Shown: piece after piece, positions 41,440 to 49,554 of the stretch
Layout of the letters: every line of letters starts with the position of its first letter
Position numbering within the stretch: position 1 is the stretch's first letter
DNA from: AG2 sp036493735
Lineage (GTDB): Bacteria > Gemmatimonadota > Gemmatimonadetes > Gemmatimonadales > Gemmatimonadaceae
Reading direction: 5' to 3'
NCBI GenBank assembly: GCA_036493735.1
Contig: DASXPH010000132.1
Coordinates: 17,637-81,636 of the forward strand
DNA: 64,000 bases
Program-made: the position numbers and the translations under genes
The notes under the pieces: generated by a model
Databases searched by the model: none
Told to the model about the DNA's origin: nothing
The model's input: only the letters and a program-made list of their open reading frames with translations

Positions 41440-42234
41440 ATGGGACTCTTCGATAGACTGTCCACGCTGCTGCGGTCGAACATCAATGATCTCATCTCTC
41501 GGGCGGAAGACCCCGAGAAGATGTTGAGCCAGATACTCGTCGACATGCGCTCGCAGCTTGCCAAGGCGAAGCAGCAGGTGGCGACCGCCATCGCCGACGA
41601 GAAACGGCTTCGCGACCAGGCTGACGGCGAGTACCGTCAGGCGCAGGATTGGGAAAAGCGCGCGATGCTCGCGCTGCAGGAAGGTCGTGAGGACCTGGCG
41701 AAACAGGCACTCGTCAGACAGAGCGAGCACATGGGGCACGCCCAGCAGCTCGAGCAGACCTGGGAATCACACCGCCTCGAGACGGAGAAGCTCAAGAACT
41801 CGCTGCGTGATCTCAACGACAAGATCGAAGAAGCGAAGCGGAAGAAGAATCTCCTCGTCGCTCGGCAGCGTCGCGCTCAGGCGCAGAAGCGCATTGCCGA
41901 GACGATGTCGTCGCTGTCGGAAAAGTCGGCATTCGAGGCGTTCGCCAGGATGGAAGAGCGCATCGAGCAGAACGAGCGCCAGCTCAAGGCGTCGGTCGAA
42001 ATCGACGAAGAGTTCTCGGGCGATAACCTGGCCAACCAGTTCAAGCAGCTCGAGCGGGGCGCCGCCACGACGAGCGTCGACATGCGGCTCATCGAGCTGA
42101 AGCAGAAGATGGGCATGCTGCCACCCACGCCGGCGCAGTCGCCACGGCAGATCGGCACGGGGAACGCCAATCACGACGAAGAGACGGTGCACGCCGAGAT
42201 CGACGACGTGGATAGCGAGAAGAAAGGCCGTTGA
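41440..42234 (+). CDS. pspA: PspA/IM30 family phage shock protein
   Basis: 264 residues, nearly all coiled coil, ESCRT-III-like membrane remodelling protein. N-terminal amphipathic helix MGLFDRLSTLLRSNINDLIS followed by AEDPEKMLSQILVDMRSQLAKAKQQVATAIADEKRL, DWEKRAMLALQEGREDLAKQAL, and the terminal helix FKQLERGAATTSVDMRLIELKQKMG. Stabilises the inner membrane under stress. Overlaps the next gene by TTGA. Confidence 0.93.
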   Translation: MGLFDRLSTLLRSNINDLISRAEDPEKMLSQILVDMRSQLAKAKQQVATAIADEKRLRDQADGEYRQAQDWEKRAMLALQEGREDLAKQALVRQSEHMGHAQQLEQTWESHRLETEKLKNSLRDLNDKIEEAKRKKNLLVARQRRAQAQKRIAETMSSLSEKSAFEAFARMEERIEQNERQLKASVEIDEEFSGDNLANQFKQLERGAATTSVDMRLIELKQKMGMLPPTPAQSPRQIGTGNANHDEETVHAEIDDVDSEKKGR

Positions 42235-43427
42235 CGGAGAACGGGAAGAGCAAGTTTCGCTTCGCGCCGATCCTCACGGCCACAGTCCTCACGGTTCTCG
42301 GCCTGTGGCTGTTCGCCAGGGTTGCGCAAGTTCTCATCTTGTTGTTCATCGGGCTCCTGATCTCGCTGTACCTGCGGGCGGTGGCCGGATGGTTCGAGCG
42401 TCGGTGGGGATTCCCAGAGCGGCTGGCATTTCTCACGTCGCTCCTGCTCAGTCTCGCCGGCGTCGTGGCGATCTTCTACATCCTCGTCCCGCCGGTGATC
42501 GAGCAGACACAGGCACTGATCAAAGTCCTGCCGAACTACATCACCGGATGGGAGGGAAGCATCGAGCGCGCGGTGAGTCGCGTGCCGGCGCTGCGCGAGT
42601 TCTGGCCGCCGGGCCAGCACAAGATTCTCATCGCCCTCTACAACGAGCTCTCGTCGACCTTTGCATCGCTGCCGACGCGCGTGCTCAGCGTCGTCGCCGG
42701 GGCGATCAGTCTGTTCTCCATCGCCGTCATTGCCATCTATCTGTCGCTGCACCCCGCGCTGTATCGCGAGTGGCTGATCGCGCTCTTCCCGCCGATCCAC
42801 CGCGATCTCGTGCGCGATCTGTTGAGCGACCTGGGCGACACGCTGAGATCTTACATCGTGGGGCAGCTGCTCGTGATGGCTTTTCTCGCGGCGCTGACCG
42901 CGATTTTTCTCTACATACTCGACGTTCCATTCGCGTTGACCTTCGGCATCTTCACCGGACTGGTCGCGATCATTCCGTTCTTTGGTACCCTGCTGTCGAC
43001 GACGCTGCCGGCGCTCTTCGTGCTCAACACGCCGAACGGCGGCTTCCGTGCCCTTGGCGTCCTGGGGATCGGCGTCATCGTCCACCTGATCGAGGGGAAC
43101 ATCGTCTCGCCCTACGCGATGTCGAAGAAGGTGGATCTCCCGCCGGTGCTCACGATCATGTCGGTGTTGATCATGGGCCAGCTGCTCGGCGGCATCGGCC
43201 TCATCGTCGCCCTGCCGACGCTCGCCATGGTGATGGTGATCGTCAGGCGCATTCTCATCACGAGGATCTACGAGGGCCAGGGCTTCCGCCGCACGACGCG
43301 CGAGCGTCCGCTCGTCTTACGGCTGCCCGCGCCAGGCGGCGGCGTGCTCGTCCCCAACGGCCCTCCAATCGACGTCATCTCCGTCGCTGAACACACCACG
43401 AGCAGCCGCCCCAACGGTCGCAAATGA
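42231..43427 (+). CDS. AI-2E family transporter (PerM-like)
   Basis: 398 residues. Membrane protein of the UPF0118/PerM family: paired helices at the start (ILTATVLTVLGLWLFARVAQVLILLFIGLLISLYL), LLLSLAGVVAIFYILVPPVIEQTQAL, a periplasmic helical section, then LVAIIPFFGTLLSTTLPALFVL and HLIEGNIVSPYAMSKKVDLPPVL, the family signature, with LLGGIGLIVALPTLAMVMV at the end. Sodium/proton-coupled export is the general proposal. TTG start overlaps the pspA stop; the stop overlaps the next start. Confidence 0.9.
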   Translation: MTENGKSKFRFAPILTATVLTVLGLWLFARVAQVLILLFIGLLISLYLRAVAGWFERRWGFPERLAFLTSLLLSLAGVVAIFYILVPPVIEQTQALIKVLPNYITGWEGSIERAVSRVPALREFWPPGQHKILIALYNELSSTFASLPTRVLSVVAGAISLFSIAVIAIYLSLHPALYREWLIALFPPIHRDLVRDLLSDLGDTLRSYIVGQLLVMAFLAALTAIFLYILDVPFALTFGIFTGLVAIIPFFGTLLSTTLPALFVLNTPNGGFRALGVLGIGVIVHLIEGNIVSPYAMSKKVDLPPVLTIMSVLIMGQLLGGIGLIVALPTLAMVMVIVRRILITRIYEGQGFRRTTRERPLVLRLPAPGGGVLVPNGPPIDVISVAEHTTSSRPNGRK

Positions 43428-44518
43428 ATTCGCGTTTTCTAATCCTCGCGGAGGGGGCCTTCAGTCCCCTCCGGTCGAAGACCGCTAATGCCTGCATTCG
43501 CTACACTCCGCAGCAGGTCGTTGCGGTGATCGATTCCACCCGCGCCGGGGATACGGCGCAAAAAGTCCTCGGCTTCGGCGGTGACATTCCCGTCGTCTCC
43601 TCGCTCGCGGACGGACTCGCCCGCAAACCGAACGCTCTTCTCATCGGCATCGCTCCGCCGGGAGGTCAGCTGCCAGCGTCGTGGCGCGCGCTCATCCTCG
43701 ACGCGATTGACAATCGCCTCGAGGTCTGGAGCGGACTGCACACGATTCTTGGCGACGATGCGGAGTTCGCGGCGCGTGCCAAGAGCCGCGGTGTCGCGAT
43801 TCATGACCTGCGCAAACCGCCGGCCGATCTCGATATCGCGCGCGGCCGCGTGCGCGAGCTGGATGATCGTGCAACGGTGATCCTCACCGTCGGCACCGAC
43901 TGCAACATCGGCAAGATGACCACGCAGCTCCAGCTCCGCGATGCAATGAAGGAGCGCGGCATGCGCGTCTCATTCGCCGCGACGGGACAGACCGGCATTC
44001 TCGTCGAAGGCTGGGGCATTTCGGTGGATGCCGTGATTGGTGACTTCATCGCCGGTGCTGCCGAGCGCCTGACGCTACAGGCGGCGAAGGACGCGGACAT
44101 CGTGCTCGTCGAAGGGCAGGGCTCGATCATTCATCCAAGCTATTCCGGCGTCACCTACGGCCTCCTGCACGGGTCGCTGCCGCACGCGATGGTAATGTGC
44201 GCGCAGCCATCGCGGACGGCGATCAACAATCATCCGTGGGTCAGGATTCCGCCGCTGGCGGAATTCATCGATATGCAGGAGCGCGCGGCTGCTCCACTGC
44301 GGTCGGCTCCCGTCATCGCCGTCGCCTTGAACACCTACGACCTCGGCGATGCCGAAGCACGCGCCGCAATCGATCGGGTGCAGCGCGAAACCGACCTGCC
44401 GGCGACGGATCCTGTCCGCTTCGACCCCTCGCCGATCGTGGACGCGATCGACGCGTTCCATCGAAAGCGTTTTGACGACGTGAGGTCGTCCGCGACGTTA
44501 GGCGCGGGAGCGCGCTGA
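43424..44518 (+). CDS. DUF1611 family protein (DgcN-like)
   Basis: 364 residues. N-terminal Rossmann-like domain (RYTPQQVVAVIDSTRAGDTAQKVLGFGGDIPVVSSLADGL) and a C-terminal P-loop domain (TVILTVGTDCNIGKMTTQLQL; FAATGQTGILVEGWGISVDAVIGDFIAGAAE; VLVEGQGSIIHPSYSGVTYGLLHG). DUF1611 members include DgcN, an N-acetyltransferase that works with an enolase-superfamily partner (DgcA) in D-amino acid metabolism; no such partner is visible here. Starts inside the stop of the transporter gene (ATGA). Confidence 0.85.
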   Translation: MNSRFLILAEGAFSPLRSKTANACIRYTPQQVVAVIDSTRAGDTAQKVLGFGGDIPVVSSLADGLARKPNALLIGIAPPGGQLPASWRALILDAIDNRLEVWSGLHTILGDDAEFAARAKSRGVAIHDLRKPPADLDIARGRVRELDDRATVILTVGTDCNIGKMTTQLQLRDAMKERGMRVSFAATGQTGILVEGWGISVDAVIGDFIAGAAERLTLQAAKDADIVLVEGQGSIIHPSYSGVTYGLLHGSLPHAMVMCAQPSRTAINNHPWVRIPPLAEFIDMQERAAAPLRSAPVIAVALNTYDLGDAEARAAIDRVQRETDLPATDPVRFDPSPIVDAIDAFHRKRFDDVRSSATLGAGAR

Positions 44519-44548
44519 GCACCGCGTCGATTCGATGCGACGGTAAAG

Positions 44549-44588
44549 GGAATGATGGTGGAATCGCGAGCGATTCCACCATCATTCC
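44549..44588 (+). terminator. perfect 18-bp hairpin after the DUF1611 gene
   Basis: GGAATGATGGTGGAATCG and its exact complement with loop CGAG. It starts 31 bp after the stop. No T-run follows, so it may be a Rho-aided terminator, an RNase-protecting 3' end or a repeat element. Confidence 0.6.
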
Positions 44589-44610
44589 GGCGACGACGCA
44601 AGGATCGCCG

Positions 44611-45171
44611 GTGAACCACTCACATCTCGTCAGCGTTCGCGCGCTGAGTAAGACCTTCGACGTCGGGCTCCGCGGCTGCACGGCGCGAGTCCGCGCGCTG
44701 GACGACCTGCATCTGGACGTGTCGCGAGGAGAGGTGGTGGCAGTCGTCGGTGACGCCGGCGCCGGAAAGACCACGCTGCTCCGATGCCTGGCGGGACTTC
44801 TCGTCCACGACAAAGGGGTGATCGAGCTCGCGTCGACTGAGCGCCACTCCGTCGCGGCGGTCACGTACCTGCACGATCCCGTAGAGTTGGCGAAACTGCT
44901 CGACGCAGATGAGGAGTGGGACATCGCGATCGTGGACAACGCCGATGCCGTTCGCGGTGACGTCGGTGGCGCGTTTGCGCTGCTGGCCGCCGCGCGCGAG
45001 ATCCGCGCCACCGGAGGGGCGATGCTCCTCGCCGCGCGGGATCACCGCGCCATCGCAGCAGTGGCCGATCGAGTGATCGCCCTCGAGCGCGGCCGCGTCG
45101 GGACAGGCCAGGCCGGAGCGTATACATCCGTGCCGCGTGTCGCGGAGGAGCGGAGGCGGACCTCTCGTTGA
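44611..45171 (+). CDS. truncated ABC-ATPase-like P-loop protein, signature motif missing
   Basis: 186 residues. Starts like an ABC ATPase (HLVSVRALSKTFDVGL; LDDLHLDVSRGEVVAVVGDAGAGKTTLLRCLAGLL) with Walker A GDAGAGKTT. The Q-loop, helical domain and LSGGQ signature are absent: sequence jumps from about residue 85 (AVTYLHDPVELAKLLDADEEWD) to a degenerate Walker B (IAIVDNADAVRG) and an H-loop-like LLAARDHRAIAAVADRVIALERG. So it cannot form the usual ATP sandwich. GTG start at 44611. cysS follows 32 bp later. Function unknown. Confidence 0.75.
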   Translation: MNHSHLVSVRALSKTFDVGLRGCTARVRALDDLHLDVSRGEVVAVVGDAGAGKTTLLRCLAGLLVHDKGVIELASTERHSVAAVTYLHDPVELAKLLDADEEWDIAIVDNADAVRGDVGGAFALLAAAREIRATGGAMLLAARDHRAIAAVADRVIALERGRVGTGQAGAYTSVPRVAEERRRTSR

Positions 45172-45203
45172 CCGGCATTCCGGGCGCGCGTAGCATTCGC
45201 CGG

Positions 45204-46616
45204 ATGCAGCAATTCCGGCTTTACAACACGCTCACGCGCCGAGTCGAGGCGTTTTCACCCGCCGAGGGTGATACCGTCCGTATCTATAGCTGCGGTCCGA
45301 CGGTGTACAACCCGGCGCATCTTGGAAATTTCCGCACCTTCCTTTTCGTCGACCTACTGCGACGCGCGCTTCGCCTCCAAGGCTGGCAGGTGCACCAGGT
45401 GATGAACCTGACGGACGTCGACGACAAGATCATCCGGCGCGCCTCGGAGCAGGGGAAGACGATTAGGGAAGTCACGGAGCCGGTGACGGAGATCTTCTTC
45501 AAGGATCGCGATTATCTGCGCATCGAGCCGGCCGAGGCGTACCCGAAGGCCACCGATTACGTGCCCCAGATGGTGGAGCTCGTTAGGCGACTGATCGACG
45601 CGGGCGTGGCGTATCAGGCCGAGGATGGATCGGTGTACTTCGCCATCGATCACTTTCCGTCGTATGGCAAGCTGTCTCGACTCGACAAGCGCGAGGTGAA
45701 AGCCGGCGCGCGCGTCGCGCAGGACGACTACTCGAAGGAGAACGCGCAGGACTTCGCGCTCTGGAAGGCGGCGAAGCCGGAGGACGAGCGCGCCCACGCC
45801 GCATGGGACTCGCCGTGGGGTCGCGGCCGGCCAGGCTGGCACCTCGAATGCTCGGCGATGGCCATCGATCTACTCGGCGAAACCCTCGACATCCATTGTG
45901 GCGGCATCGATCTGATCTTTCCGCATCACGAGGACGAGATCGCGCAGTCAGAGGCGGCGACGGGCAAGCAGTTCTCCCGCTTCTGGTGCCATGGTGCGTT
46001 CCTCCTCACCGAGGGGGCAAAGATGGCCAAGCGGCTCGGCAACGTCACGACGGTAAAGGACATGCGCGAGTCGCAGATACCAGCCGCGGCCATTCGGCGG
46101 TTCGTGTTCAATACTCATTATAGAAAGGAGCTGAACCTGACCGAGGAGGCGCTCGAGGACGCAATTGCCGCCGTGCGCCGCGTCGGGAAGTTTGCCGAGC
46201 GCCTTGGGGAGGCCAAGGGGGGCACGGCGGGGCTCGCCGAAGCGGCCGACGAGCTCGTTGAAAAGGCAGAGGCAGCGCTCTTCGATGATCTGAACGCACC
46301 AGAAGCTCTCGCGGCGCTTTCGGGGTTCATTAACCGAGCAAACGCGGAGCTCGACCGCGGCGGCAACGATCCAGGTGCGCTAGCAAAGGCGCGGGACGCG
46401 TTTGCGCGAGTCAACGGAGTGCTCGACATCGTGCCCGCGGCGGAGCAGGCGGACGCGGGGTTGGCTTCTTGGGTCGAAGAGCGATTGGCGGCTCGGAGGG
46501 CGGCGCGAGCGCAGCGGGATTTCGCGGCGGCGGACGCAATCCGGAAGGAGCTGGCGGACCGAGGCGTCATGATCGAGGACACGTCCCTGGGAACGAAATG
46601 GCGGGTAGCTCGCTGA
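45204..46616 (+). CDS. cysS: cysteinyl-tRNA synthetase
   Basis: 470 residues, class I synthetase. First zinc ligand and adenylate motif YSCGPTVYNPAHLGNFRTF (HIGH-like AHLGN), later zinc residues in WHLECSAMA and GGIDLIFPHHEDEIAQSEA, KMSKS-like GAKMAKRLGN, then the helical anticodon-binding domain ending ARAQRDFAAADAIRKELADRGVMIEDTSLGTKWRV. ATG 45204 is the homologous start. Stands immediately before the tRNA cluster promoter. Confidence 0.97.
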   Translation: MQQFRLYNTLTRRVEAFSPAEGDTVRIYSCGPTVYNPAHLGNFRTFLFVDLLRRALRLQGWQVHQVMNLTDVDDKIIRRASEQGKTIREVTEPVTEIFFKDRDYLRIEPAEAYPKATDYVPQMVELVRRLIDAGVAYQAEDGSVYFAIDHFPSYGKLSRLDKREVKAGARVAQDDYSKENAQDFALWKAAKPEDERAHAAWDSPWGRGRPGWHLECSAMAIDLLGETLDIHCGGIDLIFPHHEDEIAQSEAATGKQFSRFWCHGAFLLTEGAKMAKRLGNVTTVKDMRESQIPAAAIRRFVFNTHYRKELNLTEEALEDAIAAVRRVGKFAERLGEAKGGTAGLAEAADELVEKAEAALFDDLNAPEALAALSGFINRANAELDRGGNDPGALAKARDAFARVNGVLDIVPAAEQADAGLASWVEERLAARRAARAQRDFAAADAIRKELADRGVMIEDTSLGTKWRVAR

Positions 46617-46653
46617 GGCGAGGGTAGTACCTTTCCGTGCCGTAACGCGCGGC

Positions 46654-46682
46654 TTGACACTCATTTCCAGCCCGACTATTGT
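46654..46682 (+). promoter_or_regulatory. sigma-70-type promoter of the tRNA cluster
   Basis: TTGACA (46654-46659), 17-base spacer, TATTGT (46677-46682), 26 bases before the first tRNA. The best promoter match in the window and correctly placed for the tRNA-rpmG-secE-nusG transcript. Confidence 0.8.
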
Positions 46683-46708
46683 ACGAGTCTCGCGCAAAAA
46701 CGGCCGTT

Positions 46709-46781
46709 GCTGACGTAGCTCAATCGGCAGAGCTCCGGTTTTGTAAACCGGCGGTTGTGGGTTCGATTCCCATCGTCAGCT
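46709..46781 (+). tRNA. tRNA-Thr (TGT)
   Basis: Acceptor stem GCTGACG/CGTCAGC, D arm GTAGCTCAATCGGCAGAGC, anticodon stem CCGGT/ACCGG with loop TTTGTAA (anticodon TGT), T arm GTGGGTTCGATTCCCAT. CCA is not encoded. Confidence 0.96.
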
Positions 46782-46853
46782 CTCGGACGAAACACACCGG
46801 TTGTCGTCGAGCGCCGATGGCGTGAGGGGCAGCGGGGAGGGAGGCGCGGATCC

Positions 46854-46936
46854 GGTGGGGTACCCAAGCGGCCAACGGGAGCAGACTGTAAATCTGCCGG
46901 CTCACGCCTTCGAAGGTTCGAATCCTTCCCCCACCA
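46854..46936 (+). tRNA. tRNA-Tyr (GTA)
   Basis: Acceptor stem GGTGGGG/CCCCACC, anticodon stem GCAGA/TCTGC with loop CTGTAAA (anticodon GTA), long variable arm CGGCTCACGCCTTC typical of bacterial tRNA-Tyr, T loop TTCGAAT. Confidence 0.96.
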
Positions 46937-46972
46937 TGCGACCCGTTAGGCGGGGTCAAAGGGTGCGCAGTC

Positions 46973-47045
46973 GCGGGAGTAGCTCAGTTGGTAGAGCGCA
47001 AGCCTTCCAAGCTTGATGTCGCGGGTTCGAGCCCCGTCTCCCGCT
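46973..47045 (+). tRNA. tRNA-Gly (TCC)
   Basis: Acceptor stem GCGGGAG/CTCCCGC, D arm TAGCTCAGTTGGTAGAGC, anticodon stem CAAGC/GCTTG with loop CTTCCAA (anticodon TCC), T arm GCGGGTTCGAGCCCCGT. Confidence 0.96.
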
Positions 47046-47087
47046 CCTGGGTTGGTGAGAGAGGATGAAGTAAGAGGACGGACGAGT

Positions 47088-47160
47088 GCTCGCGTAGCTC
47101 AGTTGGTAGAGCACACCCTTGGTAAGGGTGAGGTCACCGGTTCAATCCCGGTCGCGAGCT
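47088..47160 (+). tRNA. tRNA-Thr (GGT)
   Basis: Acceptor stem GCTCGCG/CGCGAGC, anticodon stem CACCC/GGGTG with loop TTGGTAA (anticodon GGT), T arm ACCGGTTCAATCCCGGT. Fourth and last tRNA of the cluster. Confidence 0.96.
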
Positions 47161-47297
47161 CTTGGTGAGAGAGTTTGAAACGGTGGTCGAGAACGGAAGG
47201 TAGGAACGAGCAGCCGGTCGGAAGGCGCGGGCCTTTCGGCGGGCTGTCGGCTGTGCGGAGTACGGGCGCACGGCTGCAACAAGGGAGCTGAAGGCGT

Positions 47298-47450
47298 ATG
47301 CCACGAGAGAAGATCATTCTCGCCTGCGGCGAGTGCAAAAACCGGAATTACTTCACGACAAAGAACAAGCGTCTCCATCCGGAGCGCGTGGAGTGGAAGA
47401 AGTTCTGCGCGCGATGCAACAAGCATCAGATCCATAAGGAAACGAAGTAA
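47298..47450 (+). CDS. rpmG: 50S ribosomal protein L33
   Basis: 50 residues, MPREKIILACGECKNRNYFT at the start and FCARCNKHQIHKETK at the end. Zinc-binding type with Cys10, Cys13, Cys37 and Cys40. AAGGGAGCTGAAGGCGT precedes the ATG. The last base of the TAA stop is the first base of the secE start (TAATG). The 137 bp between tRNA-Thr and this gene hold no tuf, unlike in many bacteria. Confidence 0.95.
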   Translation: MPREKIILACGECKNRNYFTTKNKRLHPERVEWKKFCARCNKHQIHKETK

Positions 47451-47722
47451 TGGCCGTCGATGCCGCACGACCACCGCAAGGCGCCCCACCAGCGCCGGTG
47501 GCAGGGAACTGGCTGACGAGGATCTGGCGCTCGTTGGTCACGTTCTATCATGGCGTGATCGCCGAGATGAAGAAGGTCACCTGGCCGGATCGCGGTCAGG
47601 TCCGTCAGGCGACGATCGCCATCATCATCTTCGTTCTTCTCCTGGCCCTCGCCATCACGGTGATGGACTGGATTCTCAGCCTCATCCTTGTTCGGGGCAT
47701 TCCGTCGTTCTTCGCGCGATAA
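47450..47722 (+). CDS. secE: preprotein translocase subunit SecE
   Basis: 90 residues, short single-span type. Amphipathic helix and the family motif VIAEMKKVTWPDRGQVRQAT, followed by one membrane segment (IAIIIFVLLLALAITVMDWILSLIL). Clamps SecY in the SecYEG channel. Conserved rpmG-secE-nusG order. Confidence 0.95.
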   Translation: MAVDAARPPQGAPPAPVAGNWLTRIWRSLVTFYHGVIAEMKKVTWPDRGQVRQATIAIIIFVLLLALAITVMDWILSLILVRGIPSFFAR

Positions 47723-47727
47723 CCAAC

Positions 47728-48273
47728 ATGGAACACCGCTGGTATGCCATTCAGACGACGGCTGGGCACGAGAACAAGGTTCGTTCGCTGATTCAACGGA
47801 AGATCGAGCTCGACACACGGTCCGCTGAGGAGCGTCAAATCCGTCAGGCGCTCGTGCCGACGCAGGAAGTGGTCGAGATCAAGAATGGCAAGAAGGTGAC
47901 GGTCGAGCGGAAGCTGTATCCGGGGTACGTGCTTGTCGAAATGGTGATGAATCAGGAGACAGGGCACGTCATCAATTCGATTCAGGGCGTGATCAAATTC
48001 GTCGGTCACGACCAACGGTTTCCGCAGCCGCTTCGCCCCGAGGAAGTCAACCGTCTGCTCGGCATCGCCGACGAGACGGAGCAGGAAGAGCCGAAAGAGG
48101 AGATTCCATTCCTCATCGGTCAGGCCGTCGCGATCACGGAAGGTCCATTCACCGACTTCAACGGAACCGTGGAAGAGGTGATGGCCGACAAGGGAAAGGT
48201 CCGCGTGTCGGTGAGCCTGTTCGGTCGCCCGACATCGGTGGAGTTGGATTATCTGCAGTTGAGAGCATACTGA
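47728..48273 (+). CDS. nusG: transcription termination/antitermination protein NusG
   Basis: 181 residues. NGN domain (HRWYAIQTTAGHENKVRSLIQRKIE; KLYPGYVLVEMVMN) and a KOW domain (FLIGQAVAITEGPFTDFNGTVEEVMADKGKVRVSVSLFGRPTSVELDYLQL). Binds RNA polymerase and couples it to Rho or to the ribosome. 5 bp after secE. Confidence 0.97.
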   Translation: MEHRWYAIQTTAGHENKVRSLIQRKIELDTRSAEERQIRQALVPTQEVVEIKNGKKVTVERKLYPGYVLVEMVMNQETGHVINSIQGVIKFVGHDQRFPQPLRPEEVNRLLGIADETEQEEPKEEIPFLIGQAVAITEGPFTDFNGTVEEVMADKGKVRVSVSLFGRPTSVELDYLQLRAY

Positions 48274-48370
48274 TGCGTCGTGCGTGAAGCGTGGTGCGTG
48301 AAGCGCGGTCGAAACATCGCGTCACGCTCCTCGCGCAACGCTCCACGCAGACGTCGGCAACCACTCCGAC
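48274..48370. repeat. intergenic imperfect repeats between nusG and rplK
   Basis: GTGCGTGAAGCGTGGTGCGTGAAGCGCGG followed after 14 bases by the complementary-looking CACGCTCCTCGCGCAACGCTCCACGC. A large imperfect hairpin can form. Similar GCGTGRTGCGTGG text occurs after rplL and after deoA. It could hold the rplK promoter or L1 leader but no clear match is seen. Confidence 0.5.
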
Positions 48371-48433
48371 GCTAAACGCCAGTGGGAGTCTGGGGCGCGG
48401 ACGCGCCACGGTACGAACCAGCAGTGAGGTACA

Positions 48434-48859
48434 ATGGCAAAGAAAGTCGCGGGATTCGTGAAGTTGCAGATCCCCGCGGGGCAAGCGACGCCGGCACCGC
48501 CTGTCGGTACGGCATTGGGCCCGCAGGGCATCAACATCATGGCGTTCGTGAAGGAGTTCAACGCACGAACCCAGAAAGAGGCGGGGACCATTCTCCCCGT
48601 CGAGATCACCATCTTCTCGGACAAGTCCTTCACCTTCATCACGAAGACGCCGCCGGCGGCGGTGCTCCTCAAGAAGGAGGCGGGGATCGAGAAGGGTTCG
48701 GGTCAACCGAATCGCAACAAGGTCGGCCGAGTGACCAAGGCGCAGATCAAGAAGATCGCCGAGATCAAGATGCCGGACCTGAATTGTGATTCACTCGAGT
48801 CGGCGATGGCGATGGTTGCCGGCGCGGCACGGTCCATGGGCGTGGAGGTCGTTGACTGA
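48434..48859 (+). CDS. rplK: 50S ribosomal protein L11
   Basis: 141 residues. N-terminal VKLQIPAGQATPAPPVGTALGPQGINIMAFVKEFNA, then the rRNA-binding C-terminal domain with SFTFITKTPPAAVLLKK and the GSGQPNRNKVGRVTKAQIKKIAEIK segment. Part of the GTPase-associated centre. Last base of its stop is shared with the rplA start. Confidence 0.98.
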   Translation: MAKKVAGFVKLQIPAGQATPAPPVGTALGPQGINIMAFVKEFNARTQKEAGTILPVEITIFSDKSFTFITKTPPAAVLLKKEAGIEKGSGQPNRNKVGRVTKAQIKKIAEIKMPDLNCDSLESAMAMVAGAARSMGVEVVD

Positions 48860-49548
48860 TGCGCACACATGGAAAGAAGTACACGGCCGCGGCCAAGAAT
48901 CGGGACATCGCGTCGACGTACGCGCCTCGTCAGGCTCTCGAGATCGTGAAGAAGTCGGCCTACGCGAAGTTCGACGAGACCGTCGAAGTGGCCGTCAGGC
49001 TCGGTGTGGATCCACGTCACGCCGATCAGGTTGTGCGCGGCACCGTCGTGCTGCCGGCCGGAACGGGCAAGTCCGTTCGCGTGCTCGTGATTGCCGCAGG
49101 CGATCGCGCTCGTGAGGCGCAGGATGCCGGCGCCGACTTTGTCGGCACCGAGTACATCCAGCGGATCAAGGATGGATGGCTCGATTTCGACGTCCTGATC
49201 GCCACGCCAGATCAGATGGGGCAATTGGGACAGCTAGGACGTGTGCTGGGACCTCGTGGCTTGATGCCGAATCCGAAGGCGGGCACTGTCACCATGAACG
49301 TGGCGAATGCGGTGCGGGAGACGAAGGCCGGCAAGATCGAGTTCCGTGTCGACAAGGGCGGGAACATACACGCCCCGATCGGCAAGGTGTCGTTCGGCGT
49401 CGAGGCGTTGGAGACGAACTTCAGCGCGTTCATGGATCAGATTGTTCGATCCAAGCCCGCCGCGGCCAAGGGCGTGTACGTCAAGACTGTGTGCGTCTCG
49501 AGCACGATGGGCCCGGGCGTCATCATCGACACTACACCATACCGGTAA
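48859..49548 (+). CDS. rplA: 50S ribosomal protein L1
   Basis: 229 residues. AKFDETVEVAVRLGVDPRHADQVVRGTVVLPAGTGK, the central DVLIATPDQMGQLGQLGRVLGPRGLMPNPKAGTVT signature, and C-terminal AKGVYVKTVCVSSTMGPGVIID. Binds 23S rRNA at the L1 stalk; a translational repressor of rplK-rplA in other bacteria. Confidence 0.98.
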   Translation: MRTHGKKYTAAAKNRDIASTYAPRQALEIVKKSAYAKFDETVEVAVRLGVDPRHADQVVRGTVVLPAGTGKSVRVLVIAAGDRAREAQDAGADFVGTEYIQRIKDGWLDFDVLIATPDQMGQLGQLGRVLGPRGLMPNPKAGTVTMNVANAVRETKAGKIEFRVDKGGNIHAPIGKVSFGVEALETNFSAFMDQIVRSKPAAAKGVYVKTVCVSSTMGPGVIIDTTPYR

Positions 49549-49554
49549 CGAGCG

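Noticed and set aside
44611..45171. Plain frameshifted ABC transporter gene
   Set aside because: The frame is open through 186 codons and the missing helical region is not found in another frame nearby.
47161..47297. Possible tuf remnant or small RNA between tRNA-Thr and rpmG
   Set aside because: No EF-Tu motif in any frame and no convincing RNA structure beyond short GC stems.
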